Assembly: GCA_002077065.1 (NCBI GenBank)
Contig: NAJO01000050.1
Span: 232,017 to 296,016, forward strand
Origin: Cryoendolithus antarcticus
Taxonomy: Eukaryota; Ascomycota; Dothideomycetes; Cladosporiales; Cladosporiaceae
Direction: 5' to 3'
DNA length: 64,000 nucleotides
In this document: positions 26,296 to 37,002 of the stretch, in pieces
Numbering within the stretch: position 1 is the stretch's first letter
Layout of the letters: each line of letters opens with the position of its first letter
Notes under the pieces: model-generated
Seen by the model: only the letters and a program-made list of their open reading frames with translations
The model's database searches: none
Told to the model about the DNA's origin: nothing
Position numbers and translations under genes: made by a program

Positions 26296-28299
26296 ATGGC
26301 TTCCTCCAAGCAGGCTAGCACGTTCTACATGACCCCCGAAGAGGATGCACGAATCCGCAACACAGTCAAGACTCGCAGACAACGATGCCAAGACCTCGCC
26401 GGTCAGTCTCGAGAGCCAAAGGATGCTCAGTCACTGCACAGCACCGTCACGATGGCATCACTCATGGCAGATATGAGCGCTTCGTCGATTGAGGACAGCG
26501 CGCTGACGGCGAACCAACATCGAGGCGATGCGATGCCTGCGTTTGCGGTCGGAGAGGCGTACCCGCCATGTCTTCTCGACTCCGATGATCTCAAGCCGAT
26601 GACATTGAGCGAGCTGCAGATGGAGACCCATCATCGCGGTCGCGTACTGCGTTTGAGACGAGAGGAGCCTGTCGTGACGTTCAAGGCCCGATCCTGGACT
26701 GTTGTGAAGGACCGGTCGACCGATCAGGCTGAGCGGTTAGAGCTTGTATTGCACAAGTCTGAGCTCGGCGACGAGCTGCTCGAGGCCAGCAAGTCCTTTG
26801 CGATTAAGGAGCCGTACTTCACTCTCAATGATCAGGGCGAAGCTACGCTGCGTGTAGATCATCCCTCGGATCTCATCGTGGAGAATGAGAGCAGTAAGGC
26901 TGATCCATCTCTGACGAACGGTCATGTGGTTGAGGCGGCGACAAAGCGGGCGGCCGCGCTTAAGACCAAAGGTAACGCCGCATTGAAGTCGCAGGAACTT
27001 GCAGAAGCGCACGCACAGTACACAGAAGGCATACGGTGCCTGCAAGACAGTGGCGTCACCAACGAAGACATAGTATTGGATCTGCACCGCAATCGCGCAC
27101 ATGTAAACCTGTCGTTGCAACGATACGACGAAGCCAAAGCCGACGCCGTCGCCGCTGTGAGCAAGACGGGCACCGACAAGTATACAGCACTGGACAACAA
27201 AGCGCACTTCCGCGCAGGCGCAGCAGCATACGGTCAGGGTGAGTATAACGAAGCAGGCGCGTTCTTCGAGACTGCCCTCGAGCTCCTAGAGGGCGCGGAC
27301 AAAGACGCCAAAATCTTCCTCCGCCGTGCAGATCAACGCTTACGCGAGCAAGAGACTGGCGCCTACGACTTTAGCCGCATCAAGACCTTACTATCTGCTG
27401 CTCGGCCGCGCGTGGACGCTGCAGACCACTACCCTCACACTGTCGTCAAAGATACACCTACCGCCGGCCGAGGTCTCTTCGCGACCAAAGACTTTGCACC
27501 CGGCGAACTCATACTGTGTGAGAAAGCCTTCTGCGTCGTCTGGGGTCATGAGTCAGCAGCGTGGACGAGCATAGCGTACGATGTGCGTGATGACAAGATC
27601 CGTGGCTTTCCTGCTGGGCTTAGCAAAGCGATTGTGCAGAAACTACGAAACAACCCATCACAGATACCGAAGTTCATGGACCTCTATGGCGACTATGTCG
27701 GTCTCGGCAAAGAGCTCATCACGTGTGACGGGCAGCCAGTGATCGACGTGTTCCAAGTTCTCGATATCGTCGCACGGAACGGCTTCGGCTTGAGTCCTGC
27801 GGCTTACAAGGATGAAAACGTGACGAATGCGAGTACGGGCCTTTGGATTCACGCGGCGTATACAAATCATTCGTGTCTCGCGAACTCGGAGAAGGACTTC
27901 ATTGGGGACATGCTGCTGCTTCGTGCAATACAGCCTATTCGCGCCGGTGATGAGATCACGCATAGCTATGACTTCACGCCGGACTACGAGACCCGCACGG
28001 CTTCGCTGGAGACTACATGGGGTTTCAAGTGTGTCTGTGCGCTCTGTTCTGCAGAGGCAGAAGATGCGGTGGACGTCAGGAAGAAGAGACAGGAGTTACT
28101 CGAGGATGCCGTAAAATTCGTGCAGGGCAATGAGGCGAAGGGCGCGAAGAGGCTGACCATCGTGAAAGCGAGGAGGTTGGTGCAGGCTATCAATGCCACA
28201 TATGATGAGCAACGGTATGAGGGACTCCCCAGGACGGCGCTTCTCGGGATCCAGAGCTGGCTTGCGGTCGCGGCCAAGGGCATGAACGGGATGCGATAG
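26296..28299 (+). CDS. TPR- and SET-domain protein (putative lysine methyltransferase)
   Basis: Intronless, 667 aa. Residues 214-350 form TPR repeats (AAALKTKGNAALKSQELAEA, LHRNRAHVNLSLQRYDEAKAD, HFRAGAAAYGQGEYNEAGAF). A SET domain follows from about 378: TPTAGRGLFATKDFAPGE, then YTNHSCLANS (NHSC 524-527) and AGDEITHSYDF. A post-SET-like CVCALC sits near 578. This is the SMYD-like TPR-SET class common in filamentous fungi; the substrate is unknown, and histone or translation-factor targets are both possible. The residues that shape the SAM and lysine pocket (NHSC and the following Tyr) are present, so it could be active. No MYND finger is seen between the SET halves. Confidence 0.88.
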   Translation: MASSKQASTFYMTPEEDARIRNTVKTRRQRCQDLAGQSREPKDAQSLHSTVTMASLMADMSASSIEDSALTANQHRGDAMPAFAVGEAYPPCLLDSDDLKPMTLSELQMETHHRGRVLRLRREEPVVTFKARSWTVVKDRSTDQAERLELVLHKSELGDELLEASKSFAIKEPYFTLNDQGEATLRVDHPSDLIVENESSKADPSLTNGHVVEAATKRAAALKTKGNAALKSQELAEAHAQYTEGIRCLQDSGVTNEDIVLDLHRNRAHVNLSLQRYDEAKADAVAAVSKTGTDKYTALDNKAHFRAGAAAYGQGEYNEAGAFFETALELLEGADKDAKIFLRRADQRLREQETGAYDFSRIKTLLSAARPRVDAADHYPHTVVKDTPTAGRGLFATKDFAPGELILCEKAFCVVWGHESAAWTSIAYDVRDDKIRGFPAGLSKAIVQKLRNNPSQIPKFMDLYGDYVGLGKELITCDGQPVIDVFQVLDIVARNGFGLSPAAYKDENVTNASTGLWIHAAYTNHSCLANSEKDFIGDMLLLRAIQPIRAGDEITHSYDFTPDYETRTASLETTWGFKCVCALCSAEAEDAVDVRKKRQELLEDAVKFVQGNEAKGAKRLTIVKARRLVQAINATYDEQRYEGLPRTALLGIQSWLAVAAKGMNGMR

Positions 28300-28590
28300 C
28301 GCAGCCGGTCACGATAGCAGCCGTAGAGCGTACCACGCCGATGAAGCTCCTCTGATATCTAAGGGATTGCAAATCATGTTCCCCTTAGCCTGGCTGCGAT
28401 CGTGAGCTGCACCTGAGACGAGAAGAGCACGAGAGATGTAGTGGTGAGCGTACTCGCAGATTGCATAGAATTCCAGGCAGTAGAGACTTCAACACCCACC
28501 CAAATGCTACGACCAACCCAATCCGTCCCGAACCCAACGTGCCCCGAACGCCACCAATCATACACCCATCCAATCATCACCAACACCCCT

Positions 28591-30234
28591 TCATACCACA
28601 TTCGTCTCCCTCTCCCCCTCCTCGCTCTCCCCGCCCTCACTCCCCTCAACCTCACTCCAGCTATCAGGCGTCAGAACACCCGAAGAAAGCACGCCATCAT
28701 CGCTGTCCTCCTCCACTTCCAGCACCTCAATCTCGGACGCCTCACTCGGCGCCTGCACCAGTGAAGCTTCGGATGCAGCGATTGACTGCGTTCGGGTCGT
28801 TGGTAGTGAGGCGAAGCGTTCAGATGCTGATTCGGTTTCGAAGCCGAGGGTGGAGGTTTGCGAGGGTGCTGCTGAGTTGATGGCTGGAGGTAAGGGGGTT
28901 GTGGAGCGGGAGTGGGCGGAGTAGAAGCTAGCGTCTATGAGCTGTTCCGGTGGGTCTTGGACTGTGGCTGGTTCCAGAGTTGCTGGTGATGTGGTTGAGT
29001 TTGAACCTGCGTGCGAAGCGTTCAGGTCTGCTAGTCTCGCGCGTGTCAATTGCGGTGTGATGCTGTAGAGGTCGTCCTCCTCATCTACAGGCCGTCGCGC
29101 TACATTTGCCGGGTGGTCCTTCCAATCGGGCTGCTTGAAAAGCTCCTCCCAGGTCATTCTTCGTGCTTGATCCTGCGGTATCGAGGTAGGTGGGTCAGGG
29201 GTAAGATCCACAAGAGGCTGCATTCGTGGCGTCAGGGAAGCATCGTTTGCGACCGCGTGTGCTGCTTGTTGATGATCCATGTCCCTCAGGCTGGCTTCAA
29301 TGGCTGCTCTCAGGTCGGCGTCAGAGCTGGTCAAAGCTGCCACCTGCCGCACCGTAGCAGAAGGACCCTGGGAATCAGCCTCGGAGAGAGACAGTGCGAT
29401 AGCGAGTTGTTCTTCGTAAGACAGCTCTCCACACTCCTCTGCAGGTTCGAGGTCGGCGAAGAAGGTCTGTGACTGACTATCGCTGATAAGATGTGCGGGA
29501 TTGTGAGTGTCACTCTGGAAGGCTGCAAGAGGGTGCGGCTCGCGTTGTATCTCGATCTTGGGTGGTACCGGCGGCTTCGGTGTCGAGCTCCGCTCCATTT
29601 CGAACTCGTCACTGAACGGGTCTGCCAGTCTCGCACCCATCTGCCAGCCGCTCATGCCAGATCCCTCTGTGATAGGCTGTCCCCCCATCTGGCGAGTAGG
29701 GATCGTAAGCGGTGCTAGTGGCACATCGGGTAATTCCTTCTCAGACGGCCTCAGTTCGCCCTCCGTATCCACCATCGCGTCAAAGGTCGGCGTCGTCGGT
29801 CCCTCATCGCCCTCTTGCTTCCTCCGCTCCCTCATCTCAAACATAGTCTGATTCCGCTTCGCCAAATACTCCCTCCCCAGTCTCCGCCTCTCCTCAGCCT
29901 GCTCCTCGGTCTCTGGCCCTTTCACAGGGATCCTCCTCACACTACCAGACCCTACTGACCTCCCCGTTGCCAAAGCGGCAGCCTCACGACTAGCTTCCGC
30001 TTCTCGCCGTAGTCCTTCATCGTTGATCGGGGATCGCCCTTCGAAGGCGAAGGCTTCTGCCTCTCGTCTTGTCTGTGGGTCGAGCTCGGCGCCTATACTG
30101 CGTAGGAGCTCTAGTAAGCGGTCGCGTTGTTCCTGTAGCCATCGTTGTACTTCGGGGTTCTCGTAGATTGCTATGCCGAGTGCTGTGACAAGGCTGACGG
30201 AGAAGATGATCGCTTTGATCGCTGGGGCAGGCAT
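28591..30234 (-). CDS. Membrane-anchored protein with two ubiquitin-interacting motifs
   Basis: 547 aa, intronless, from the ATG at 30234 (AAGATGCC); an in-frame ATG eleven codons upstream is possible. Residues about 4-22 are a hydrophobic segment (IKAIIFSVSLVTALGIAIY), followed by an amphipathic Arg/Glu helix (RWLQEQRDRLLELLRSIG). Further helical charged sequence follows (EERRRLGREYLAKRNQTMFEMRERRKQEG). Two UIM motifs are clear: SYEEQLAIALSLSEAD at 272-287 and DADLRAAIEASLRD at about 305-318, both with the Ala-xxx-Ser core. The rest is acidic, Ser/Thr/Pro-rich and disordered. By analogy it would bind ubiquitinated cargo at a membrane (ER, nuclear envelope or mitochondrion); the actual role is unknown. 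Confidence 0.8.
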   Translation of the reverse strand: MPAPAIKAIIFSVSLVTALGIAIYENPEVQRWLQEQRDRLLELLRSIGAELDPQTRREAEAFAFEGRSPINDEGLRREAEASREAAALATGRSVGSGSVRRIPVKGPETEEQAEERRRLGREYLAKRNQTMFEMRERRKQEGDEGPTTPTFDAMVDTEGELRPSEKELPDVPLAPLTIPTRQMGGQPITEGSGMSGWQMGARLADPFSDEFEMERSSTPKPPVPPKIEIQREPHPLAAFQSDTHNPAHLISDSQSQTFFADLEPAEECGELSYEEQLAIALSLSEADSQGPSATVRQVAALTSSDADLRAAIEASLRDMDHQQAAHAVANDASLTPRMQPLVDLTPDPPTSIPQDQARRMTWEELFKQPDWKDHPANVARRPVDEEDDLYSITPQLTRARLADLNASHAGSNSTTSPATLEPATVQDPPEQLIDASFYSAHSRSTTPLPPAINSAAPSQTSTLGFETESASERFASLPTTRTQSIAASEASLVQAPSEASEIEVLEVEEDSDDGVLSSGVLTPDSWSEVEGSEGGESEEGERETNVV

Positions 30235-30796
30235 CTTGACGGTCACATATATGTACGAGTGCGGCACAGTGTATGGGGCGCTTCAGATGGTAGCCACCGA
30301 GCTGTATCAGTCTACTAGGGTATCGATATATTCATGCAGTGTGACTAGATCGCAGCACGAGCAAAGTTACGAGGCCAGGCTGCAGCTATCGAGGCGTCGT
30401 GGTCGTTCGCCACCAACTTGAAGCGCGGGGACGAATCATATCCCCGCTTTATGTCCGCGATATCTCTTGTCCCACTCACGAACGACTGTCAACCGCAACT
30501 TCACCAAATAGCACGTAACGTAGACGGCGCAGGTCGCAACAGGAACTCGTCGATGCCAGCTTACAGCGTCGTTCTGTTGCCGTGATCAACTGGAAGAGCT
30601 CATGCGCATACCCAGCGACGCCCGCCGTGAGCATTTTGGTCACGAGATCAGACGGTGCCTCTCCACGCTGCGTTGCTGGGTCTTTCCACTGTCGCAGCTC
30701 CCCATACATGTGCACAGGCAAGTTGTCCCACACCATAGGAAATCAGGTCACCATCCTACAATTCCTATCCTACATCCTTGCCTCTTCTGCGCCATC
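30235..30796. other. Intergenic: promoter of the UIM gene, 3' of CAP
   Basis: 562 nt between two minus-strand genes; no supported gene. Confidence 0.4.
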
Positions 30797-32664
30797 CTAC
30801 CCAGCATGCTCCACAATCTCACTCACCAACTTCCCGCCCCTCACAAACGTCCTGATCTGCTCTGGCAACGGCAACTCTTTATCATCCTCCCCTGCTGTCG
30901 CAGGCAACACGACATTGATGCTCGAGCACTTGCTAGTAAACACCTCCGTAGCAAGACTCGACTCCCCCAGGTAGATCGTCGCGCCGTCGACTTGGTCGAG
31001 CATGATTGTGGGTAGTGTGCCGGTGATTTGGACGGCGAAGTTCGGGGATTTGATGACGTCGATGCTGGATACTAGAGTCTCGACGAGGAGCTGGAGGCGT
31101 GGAGAGTTGTCGATTGAAATGGCATTCGCCTTCCCTCGCAGGACGATGGTCGTCTTGGTGCAGTTTGATATCAACAGACTCTGCGTCAGCGAGACCTCGA
31201 TCTCAATCGGCGCCGGTGGTCCCTCGAAGTCTGAAATGATCCACTTGTTGCCGTCGAGCTCTTTCTTGCCTTGCTTCTTGCTCTTGATCACAGTGCTTGT
31301 GCTGTCTTGCCGCATGCCAGCTGGTTTCGGCTTCGTCTCCGGTCCTCGGCTTCGTGATCTTGTGATGCTATCTTCTGAGTCGCGTCGCTCCGAGACCACG
31401 CCGGCTGCTCGGAGCGATGGGTTCTTGTGGGTCATTTGCGACTGATCGACCTTCTTCAGTCCCTTCGTCACGTCGCTGCCGCGATTAAGCGATTGGAATA
31501 CGGCATCCATGTCGCCTCCTGCGGCTGCTGCTCCCTTTGCTATAGGTGCAGCGCCAGGAGGCGGTGGAGGTGGCGCGGGTACATTGTCGAAGTTTGGTAG
31601 TGGCGGTGGTGGTGGCGGACCGCCATTTGAGGCGATAGGTGCTCCATTCGTCGTAGGTGCGCTGTCAGCTTCCCGGTATGCTTGCACCGCGTCGATGCCG
31701 TTATTGTTCCACGTTACGCCGGATGGATAGTTCTTCAACACATACGCTTTCAAAGCCTTGAGAAGAGCGTAGTAGGATTGAACGTATTTGACATGCCTTT
31801 GGTCTCTGTTACATGTTAGTGACCAAGCTCGATTTTCGTGGCTGCTTCAGGGTGCTTACGCTTCTTTAAACGCCTTCAGAACCCTATTCCCGTACATCTG
31901 GGCCCCTCCGAGAACCTCTCCGATGTAATCCGCGGGTTTGCCGTCCATGAGCAACCACTGCAACGCGCTGATACCTTCTCCAACCATGGCTAGGTGCTCC
32001 TTTACAGGAGTCGCGCGGTTGCTGTCGCGGATATCGCCTACTGTGCCCATGTCGTGTTGTAGGTCCTTGAGGAGCTCCGGGAAGGACGGGGACGTCATGT
32101 CAGGCTTCTTGGCTTTCGTGGATACTAGAAGGTACTTCCGTTGATCGCGAAACGCTTTCGCCACGGCCGTGGTCTGTTCCTCGAGCAGGTTATCCAGTCC
32201 TTTGCCAGACTCTACGAAAGCTGCTACTTCTCCATCGATCAAAGCGTCCATTTCTTGGATCGAAGGCGGCAGCTCGGGCTTCGCAGGCGCAGCAACAGGC
32301 GGCGATTTCGGTAGCCCTGGCGCAACCCCTGGGCTTCCTACAACCATCCCAGGAGGTGCTGGGTGACTCCCTGAACGGCCAGTTCCTCCCCCAACAGCTC
32401 TCGTACCGGGTATGCCATGTTGTTCCGCACCCAATGCGTTCGAATCCCTCAGGGGCCCTGCTGAGGATGCGATATCCTCCAACCGAGAGGTGGCAGCTTC
32501 GAGTCTGCGGATTAAGGGCGTAAGCGGGTTGAATCCCGAGGGAGCCTCCACCGCTATGATCTGAGGAGGCGGCAACGACATAATATAGGATGATGTACGC
32601 ACCTCTTGATCAAAGTAGTAAAGTTGTGCATGCCGTTCCCCCCGGCTCCAGTCACGCTTGCCAT
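30797..32664 (-). CDS. SRV2: Adenylyl cyclase-associated protein (Srv2/CAP)
   Basis: CAP recycles cofilin-bound ADP-actin and, in fungi, links Ras to adenylyl cyclase. Exons 32603-32664, 31860-32504 and 30797-31805 give 571 aa. Junctions: AG|GTGCGT...CGCAG|A and GC|GTAAGC...AACAG|A. The first exon codes MASVTGAGGNGMHNFTTLIKR, joined to LEAATSRLEDIA, the conserved N-terminal RLE coiled coil that binds cyclase. The helical folded domain follows (IQEMDALIDGEVAAFVESGK, ALQWLLMDGKPADYIGEV, QRHVKYVQSYYALLKALKAYV). Two poly-Pro runs lie near residues 299-320 (profilin/SH3 sites). The C-terminal CARP beta-helix holds WIISDFEGPPAPIEIEVSL, LLISNCTKTTIVLRGKAN and GATIYLGE. An ORF reading through the first intron would begin differently, but the spliced form fits the family. 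Confidence 0.94.
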
Positions 32665-33379
32665 GATGTCGAGGTATGCAGTCGCCCGTGACACCACGTC
32701 GATCCTTACTGTTTTCGCGCTTGGCGTGAACGACTCTGGAGGAACTGTGACACCTTTCTTCAGCTGCTATACACAAGTTCGAAATAATGGACTAGGAGAT
32801 GCAAGAGCCTGGGAGAGGCATTGGCATGTGCTTACCCTGGGTGTCTGGTACTGACGCTCTCGGAGCTGTCGTGGCCTCGAGTCGTTGTTGCGGGTGAGCT
32901 CAATGAAGCCTCGGAAGGTTGAAAGCAGACGCGGATAGGCAGCCTCCAGGTAGGGATACAGATAGGGATACAACTAGCTGCCTACAAGAAGGGAGATCGC
33001 AACAGGAACAGCTACATAGTATTCCACGTAGTAATGCTCCGGCGCGCTAGGAAGACGCGACGCCACAGCCGCACAAACTGTGGGTTTCTTGGGCATCTAT
33101 AAGCGTCTCCAACATAGCAACGATCTCACTCGTACACCTCCGAATATAGTGCGCCAACGTAGTAGATCCTTGGAAACTGCATCTGCAATGGCATAGCTCT
33201 GCACCATCCTTGCGATTCAGTCGATCGGTGCCCCAAGTCGTCAGGCGCTTCGGAACCAGCGGGTCGAAGCCTTCAAGCGTTAGTAACACATCGTTCAGCG
33301 ACATATATCATTGTCGTAGGCCCAGCCTACACGGTTCATTACCCTTTACTGCAAATTGGGAGCAACTATACGAGGCAGT
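32665..33379. other. Divergent intergenic region with a small minus-strand ORF
   Basis: 715 nt between the CAP start (minus) and the Mak32-like gene start (plus). It contains an 85-codon minus-strand ORF with ATG (33047-33304, text such as LCHCRCSFQG and HYIRRCTSEIVAMLETLI) that matches nothing I recognise and may be chance. Confidence 0.35.
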
Positions 33380-34579
33380 ATGGACTTCTGCACGCTGGGC
33401 ATGTTCATCATAGGTAGGTTACGCAAGCACTATATTTCCTCTCTTGTCTGGCTGCCTAGAAATGGCAGACTCCTAGGCATCACCCTTTCATCTCTCGTCG
33501 TTGACTGGCACAGTCATGAGCAAAGTCTAGCCACGCAAGCGGCTAACGTACCCTAGATGACATCTACCCTCCCCCGTCGCACCCCGACCAAATTCCGCAA
33601 AAAGACATCATCGGCGGCGCCGGCACATACTCAGCCATCGGCGCTCGCCTCCTGTCCCCACCACACTCTTCCAGATCCATAGGCTGGATAGTCGACACAG
33701 GCACCGACTTCCTTCCTGAGCTACGCGAAATTCATCGCCTCATGGCAGACTGGCGTGCTCCTCCGACCACGCGATGCTCTGACAACTCGAGGCTGGAATG
33801 GGTACGGCGAGAACGATCATCGGGCTTTCAAGTACTTGACCGAGAAGAAGCGGCTGACTGCTGATGATCTGACGGACGAGTTGTTGGGTGCGAAGAGCTT
33901 CCATCTCATCTGTTCGCCTACGAGATGTATTGAGCTGGTGCAACGGATTGGGCAGCGGAGAAGGGAGGTGTTGGGGTCTTTTGCGAGTCGAGAGATCATC
34001 ATTTGGGAGCCGGTGCCTGATATGTGCACGCCAGCTGAACTTCACAACACGCTCGAGGCGTTGAAGTGGGTGGATGTGATCAGTCCTAATCATGAGGAGC
34101 TTGCTGCACTCTTCGGATTTCGCCACGGCGACACCTTCGATGCTGAAGCTGTCATCTCGCAAGCTTCTCGACTTCTTCAACATGGCGTGGGCATTCTGAG
34201 AAACGACGCTGTTGTTGTGCGGTGTGGCAAAGAAGGCTGCTATGTGGCGCAGCGTGGGCCGTCAGTCGATCACGACTCGGCCTGCTTCCTCCCGCCATAT
34301 CTGTCGGACTCGAGCCGAGTGGTCGATCCGACCGGCGGCGGCAATGGCTTTCTTGGCGGGTTCGCGGTGGGCCTCGTGAGGTACGACGTAGCGGAGGGTC
34401 TACCTCGTCATCAGGAAGCGGCACTCTGGGGCACTGTGGCAGCTGGCTTCTGCATTGAGCAGGTTGGGATGCCTGTGCTGAGCAAGGATGACGAGGGAGA
34501 GGAGACTTGGAACGGGGAGCGTGTTGAAGATCGGATGAGAGACTACAGGCTGAGAGTGACTGGGCGATCGACTAGATAG
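33380..34579 (+). CDS. PfkB-family carbohydrate kinase-like protein (Mak32-like), with apparent frameshift
   Basis: Ribokinase-fold protein of the fungal Mak32 group; in yeast MAK32 is needed for stability of L-A virus dsRNA particles, mechanism unknown. Exon 1 is 33380-33413 (MDFCTLGMFII), the intron runs 33414-33556 (GTAGGT...CCCTAG), and exon 2 starts DDIYPPP and IIGGAGTYSAIGARLLSPP. The frame holds through GWIVDTGTDFLPELRE, but the next family block (ASWQTGVLLRPRDALTTRGW) lies in another frame, so one base too many (or two too few) occurs at about 33727-33735. After that, the frame is open to 34579: FHLICSPTRC, VWEPVPD-like IIWEPVPD, DVISPNHEELA, and the signature VDPTGGGNGFLGG, where Asn replaces the usual catalytic Asp of PfkB kinases. 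Either a pseudogene or a sequence error. Confidence 0.75.
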
Positions 34580-35051
34580 GTTTGTTTGTCCGTGTACGTC
34601 CTATGACGAGCAGAGGGCAAGCATCAATGTGTCGTTGCCGTTATTGCCCCGTAGCGCGTATGGACTTGTGGTTGACCAGACTGCGAATATGCAGCACACA
34701 CTGCCCGCTTCGTCTGCTGCGCTTGATCGCCGCTCGTGCTCATCCTCTCCGTTGCGCGTTCATGGCCGAATCAAGATCACGGTCACTTCCATGCTTACGA
34801 GGCCTTGGAATATGAACGACAGCTGCGCACGTCAAAAGCTCCTGTTGCAATGTTTCTCAAAGGTCCGCATTCCTCGGCAGATACGGCCGAGACTTCTCGT
34901 TGCACCTGAAGGCTTTGACTTTGACCAGTTTGCGTTGCTTCTCGGACTCAGAGCTCATAAGGTACTACATGCGATCTCGATCGAGGCACTCATAGACCTT
35001 TGGCGAGGCGCCGCTTCAACTCCCGGTTGCTCATTACTGCTCTCATCAACA
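34580..35051. other. Convergent 3' region
   Basis: 472 nt between the stop codons of the Mak32-like and MBL-fold genes; nothing recognised apart from 3' UTR space. Confidence 0.4.
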
Positions 35052-35981
35052 CTACAGCAGCATCGGGAACTGCCGCGACTTGTTCTTCTCCCACCACTCG
35101 TCCTCATGTGCAGCAACAAGCTCGACCTCATCACCACCGAGTATCTGCAACTTCTGCAATCGCTCGATACTGGCCGCCGCTCCTGCTTGATCAAGATGAA
35201 TGCACAGCGTGTGGCCCTCGGGCGCCTGCCACGTGCCGATGTCCTTCTCGCCTGTCAATAACCGGCGATCATGGTACGCATCACCACATAGACACAGCCA
35301 TCGCCGTTCACCAAGTCGGCAAAGGAGATTCACGTGGCCGGGAAGATGACCTGGCGTGTCGATCACATACACCGAGCCGTCGGAGAAGAGATCGAGTGCT
35401 GCAGGGAAAGGACCCAGGGGATGCCAGTCGCTGCCATCCGGATCGGACAATTCTGATGAGCGATCTTCGGGTAATGTGTCTGGCTCGAAGTGCTGGTGCG
35501 ACGCTATGCTACCGAGTCCATGCTTCAGCACTTCCATGGCTCCGTGGCCGATGAGAAATTTGGCGTTGGGGAAATCTTCTGGATCTCCATGATGGTCATA
35601 ATGCACATGGCTCAGCATGACGAGATTGATATCGCTTGGATCGAGACCACCGGCCTTCAGCTGAGCTGCTACTCCCGGAGGCAAGGCGTGTGGTGCACGG
35701 CCATCGATGTGGTCTTGCAACTTCTTCGGATAGCGTTCTTTGGCCCTCCGTAGTCCCAAGTCGAACATCAATCGAAATGGCTTCGATTCATCTCCACCGA
35801 AGGCTGTCGTACCGGGATGCGTTACCAGGAACGTCAGTGAAGGGACTGTTCGCTTGGCCTCGGGATCTGCTGGTGATACGAAGAACTTGTCCGCCAGAGT
35901 GATGAAACCGCCAGCGATCGGAGAGACTGTCACATACACCTGGTCGGGCCGAGCTGCTGGGAGTCCTTTACTTGACGCCAT
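35052..35981 (-). CDS. Metallo-beta-lactamase-fold hydrolase (lactonase-like)
   Basis: Single exon, 309 aa. MBL-fold zinc hydrolase: the metal motif HVHYDHHGD is at 125-133 (HxHxDH complete). The further ligands are seen in IDTPGHLPGHVNLL (His), CLCGDAYHD (bridging Asp) and the late VAAHEDEWW (His). FLIGHGAME and the long insert with SDPDGSDWHPLG resemble N-acyl homoserine lactonase-like enzymes, in which lactones are opened. No signal peptide is seen, so it is probably cytosolic. It shares a 476-nt divergent promoter with a carboxymuconolactone decarboxylase-like gene, which fits a joint role in ring or lactone breakdown (inference). Substrate not determined. Confidence 0.9.
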   Translation of the reverse strand: MASSKGLPAARPDQVYVTVSPIAGGFITLADKFFVSPADPEAKRTVPSLTFLVTHPGTTAFGGDESKPFRLMFDLGLRRAKERYPKKLQDHIDGRAPHALPPGVAAQLKAGGLDPSDINLVMLSHVHYDHHGDPEDFPNAKFLIGHGAMEVLKHGLGSIASHQHFEPDTLPEDRSSELSDPDGSDWHPLGPFPAALDLFSDGSVYVIDTPGHLPGHVNLLCRLGERRWLCLCGDAYHDRRLLTGEKDIGTWQAPEGHTLCIHLDQAGAAASIERLQKLQILGGDEVELVAAHEDEWWEKNKSRQFPMLL

Positions 35982-36457
35982 AGTCGGTGCGCCGGGTTGC
36001 TCGCGCGAGCTGTGATGGTGATAACCTCGTTGAGATTGAAATCTGGCCTGGGATTTGTCTCCTGAGCCTCGACGAAGGAGACAGCTCCGGTCCAGATATT
36101 GTTCGGCATAACCACGACATCTTGCTAATGCTTCCCCTCATCTGTGGTGGGTACGAAGTGTCACGTTGCAGGCTCGAAGTGCTGGTAGCACAGTGGTCGG
36201 CTATTCCTGTCGCTTTCCCCGCAGGCTCGGGACGCGTGAAAGCTTGCATGCAAGTGCAGACGGCTGAAGTGACAGCTCCTCCTCATCCAGGTCAAGCATC
36301 ATCGATAGGAGTAGCTATGGCTACGTATGTCTGCCGGTGCTTCGGCACTCAGCGTGCTTTGCCTGTACACGGTCTTGTACTTTGTGACAGCTGCGACTGA
36401 ATCTTCGCAATCTTCCTGCGTCTACTACTTGCGTTTGTCGACCATAACACCGCTACA
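35982..36457. promoter_or_regulatory. Divergent promoter, MBL-fold / CMD genes
   Basis: 476 nt between two opposite ATGs; it must drive both genes. Short ORFs within it are not convincing. Confidence 0.45.
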
Positions 36458-37002
36458 ATGCCTGCCCAATACACCGAAGAGGAAGTCAAGAAGGCTCGCG
36501 AGGTCCTCTTCAATGAAGGCATCAAGATGAGGTACCAGGTGGCCGGCAAGGAGTATGTCGACACATCGTTGAAGAACGCCAAAGGCAGCTTCGCCATGGC
36601 GATGCAAGAGGTATGCCTGATGCTCTTGCTATGATTGTCCATCTCTTAACGACATCTCAGTATGTCACCGAAAGCTGCTGGGGTTCCATCTGGACGCGAC
36701 CGGGCTTGGAGCTGAAGACAAGGTCCTTTCTCAACATCGTCATGCTCTGCTGCCAGAACCGCGGCACGGAGCTTGCGACTCACGTCAAGGGCGCAATGAC
36801 CAATGGCGCCACTGAGGATGAGATCAGAGAGGTTCTTCTGCAGGCTGCTTGCTACTGCGGGATGCCGGCTGGGATTGAGGGCTTCCGTGTTGCTGCGAAG
36901 GCGATCGAGGAGTGGAAGGCGAAGCAGGTGAACGATGGCCATGCTATTGATTCGCATACTGATGTCGATCTGTCGGCCAGGTTGAATGCAGATGATGTAT
37001 AG
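36458..37002 (+). CDS. Carboxymuconolactone decarboxylase-family protein
   Basis: Exons 36458-36610 and 36661-37002 (50-nt intron, GAG|GTATGC...CTCAG|TAT) give 164 aa. The sequence follows the PcaC/CMD family: WGSIWTRPGLELKTRS, FLNIVMLCCQNRGTELATHV, then NGATEDEIREVLLQAACYCGMPAG and EGFRVAAKAIEEW. In the beta-ketoadipate route the enzyme turns gamma-carboxymuconolactone into beta-ketoadipate enol-lactone, but many fungal members have other substrates. The N-terminal helix (YTEEEVKKAREVLFNEG) is typical. Both the RPGL and GMPAG blocks are intact, so it should fold and may be active. Its neighbour is the lactonase-like gene. Confidence 0.9.
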
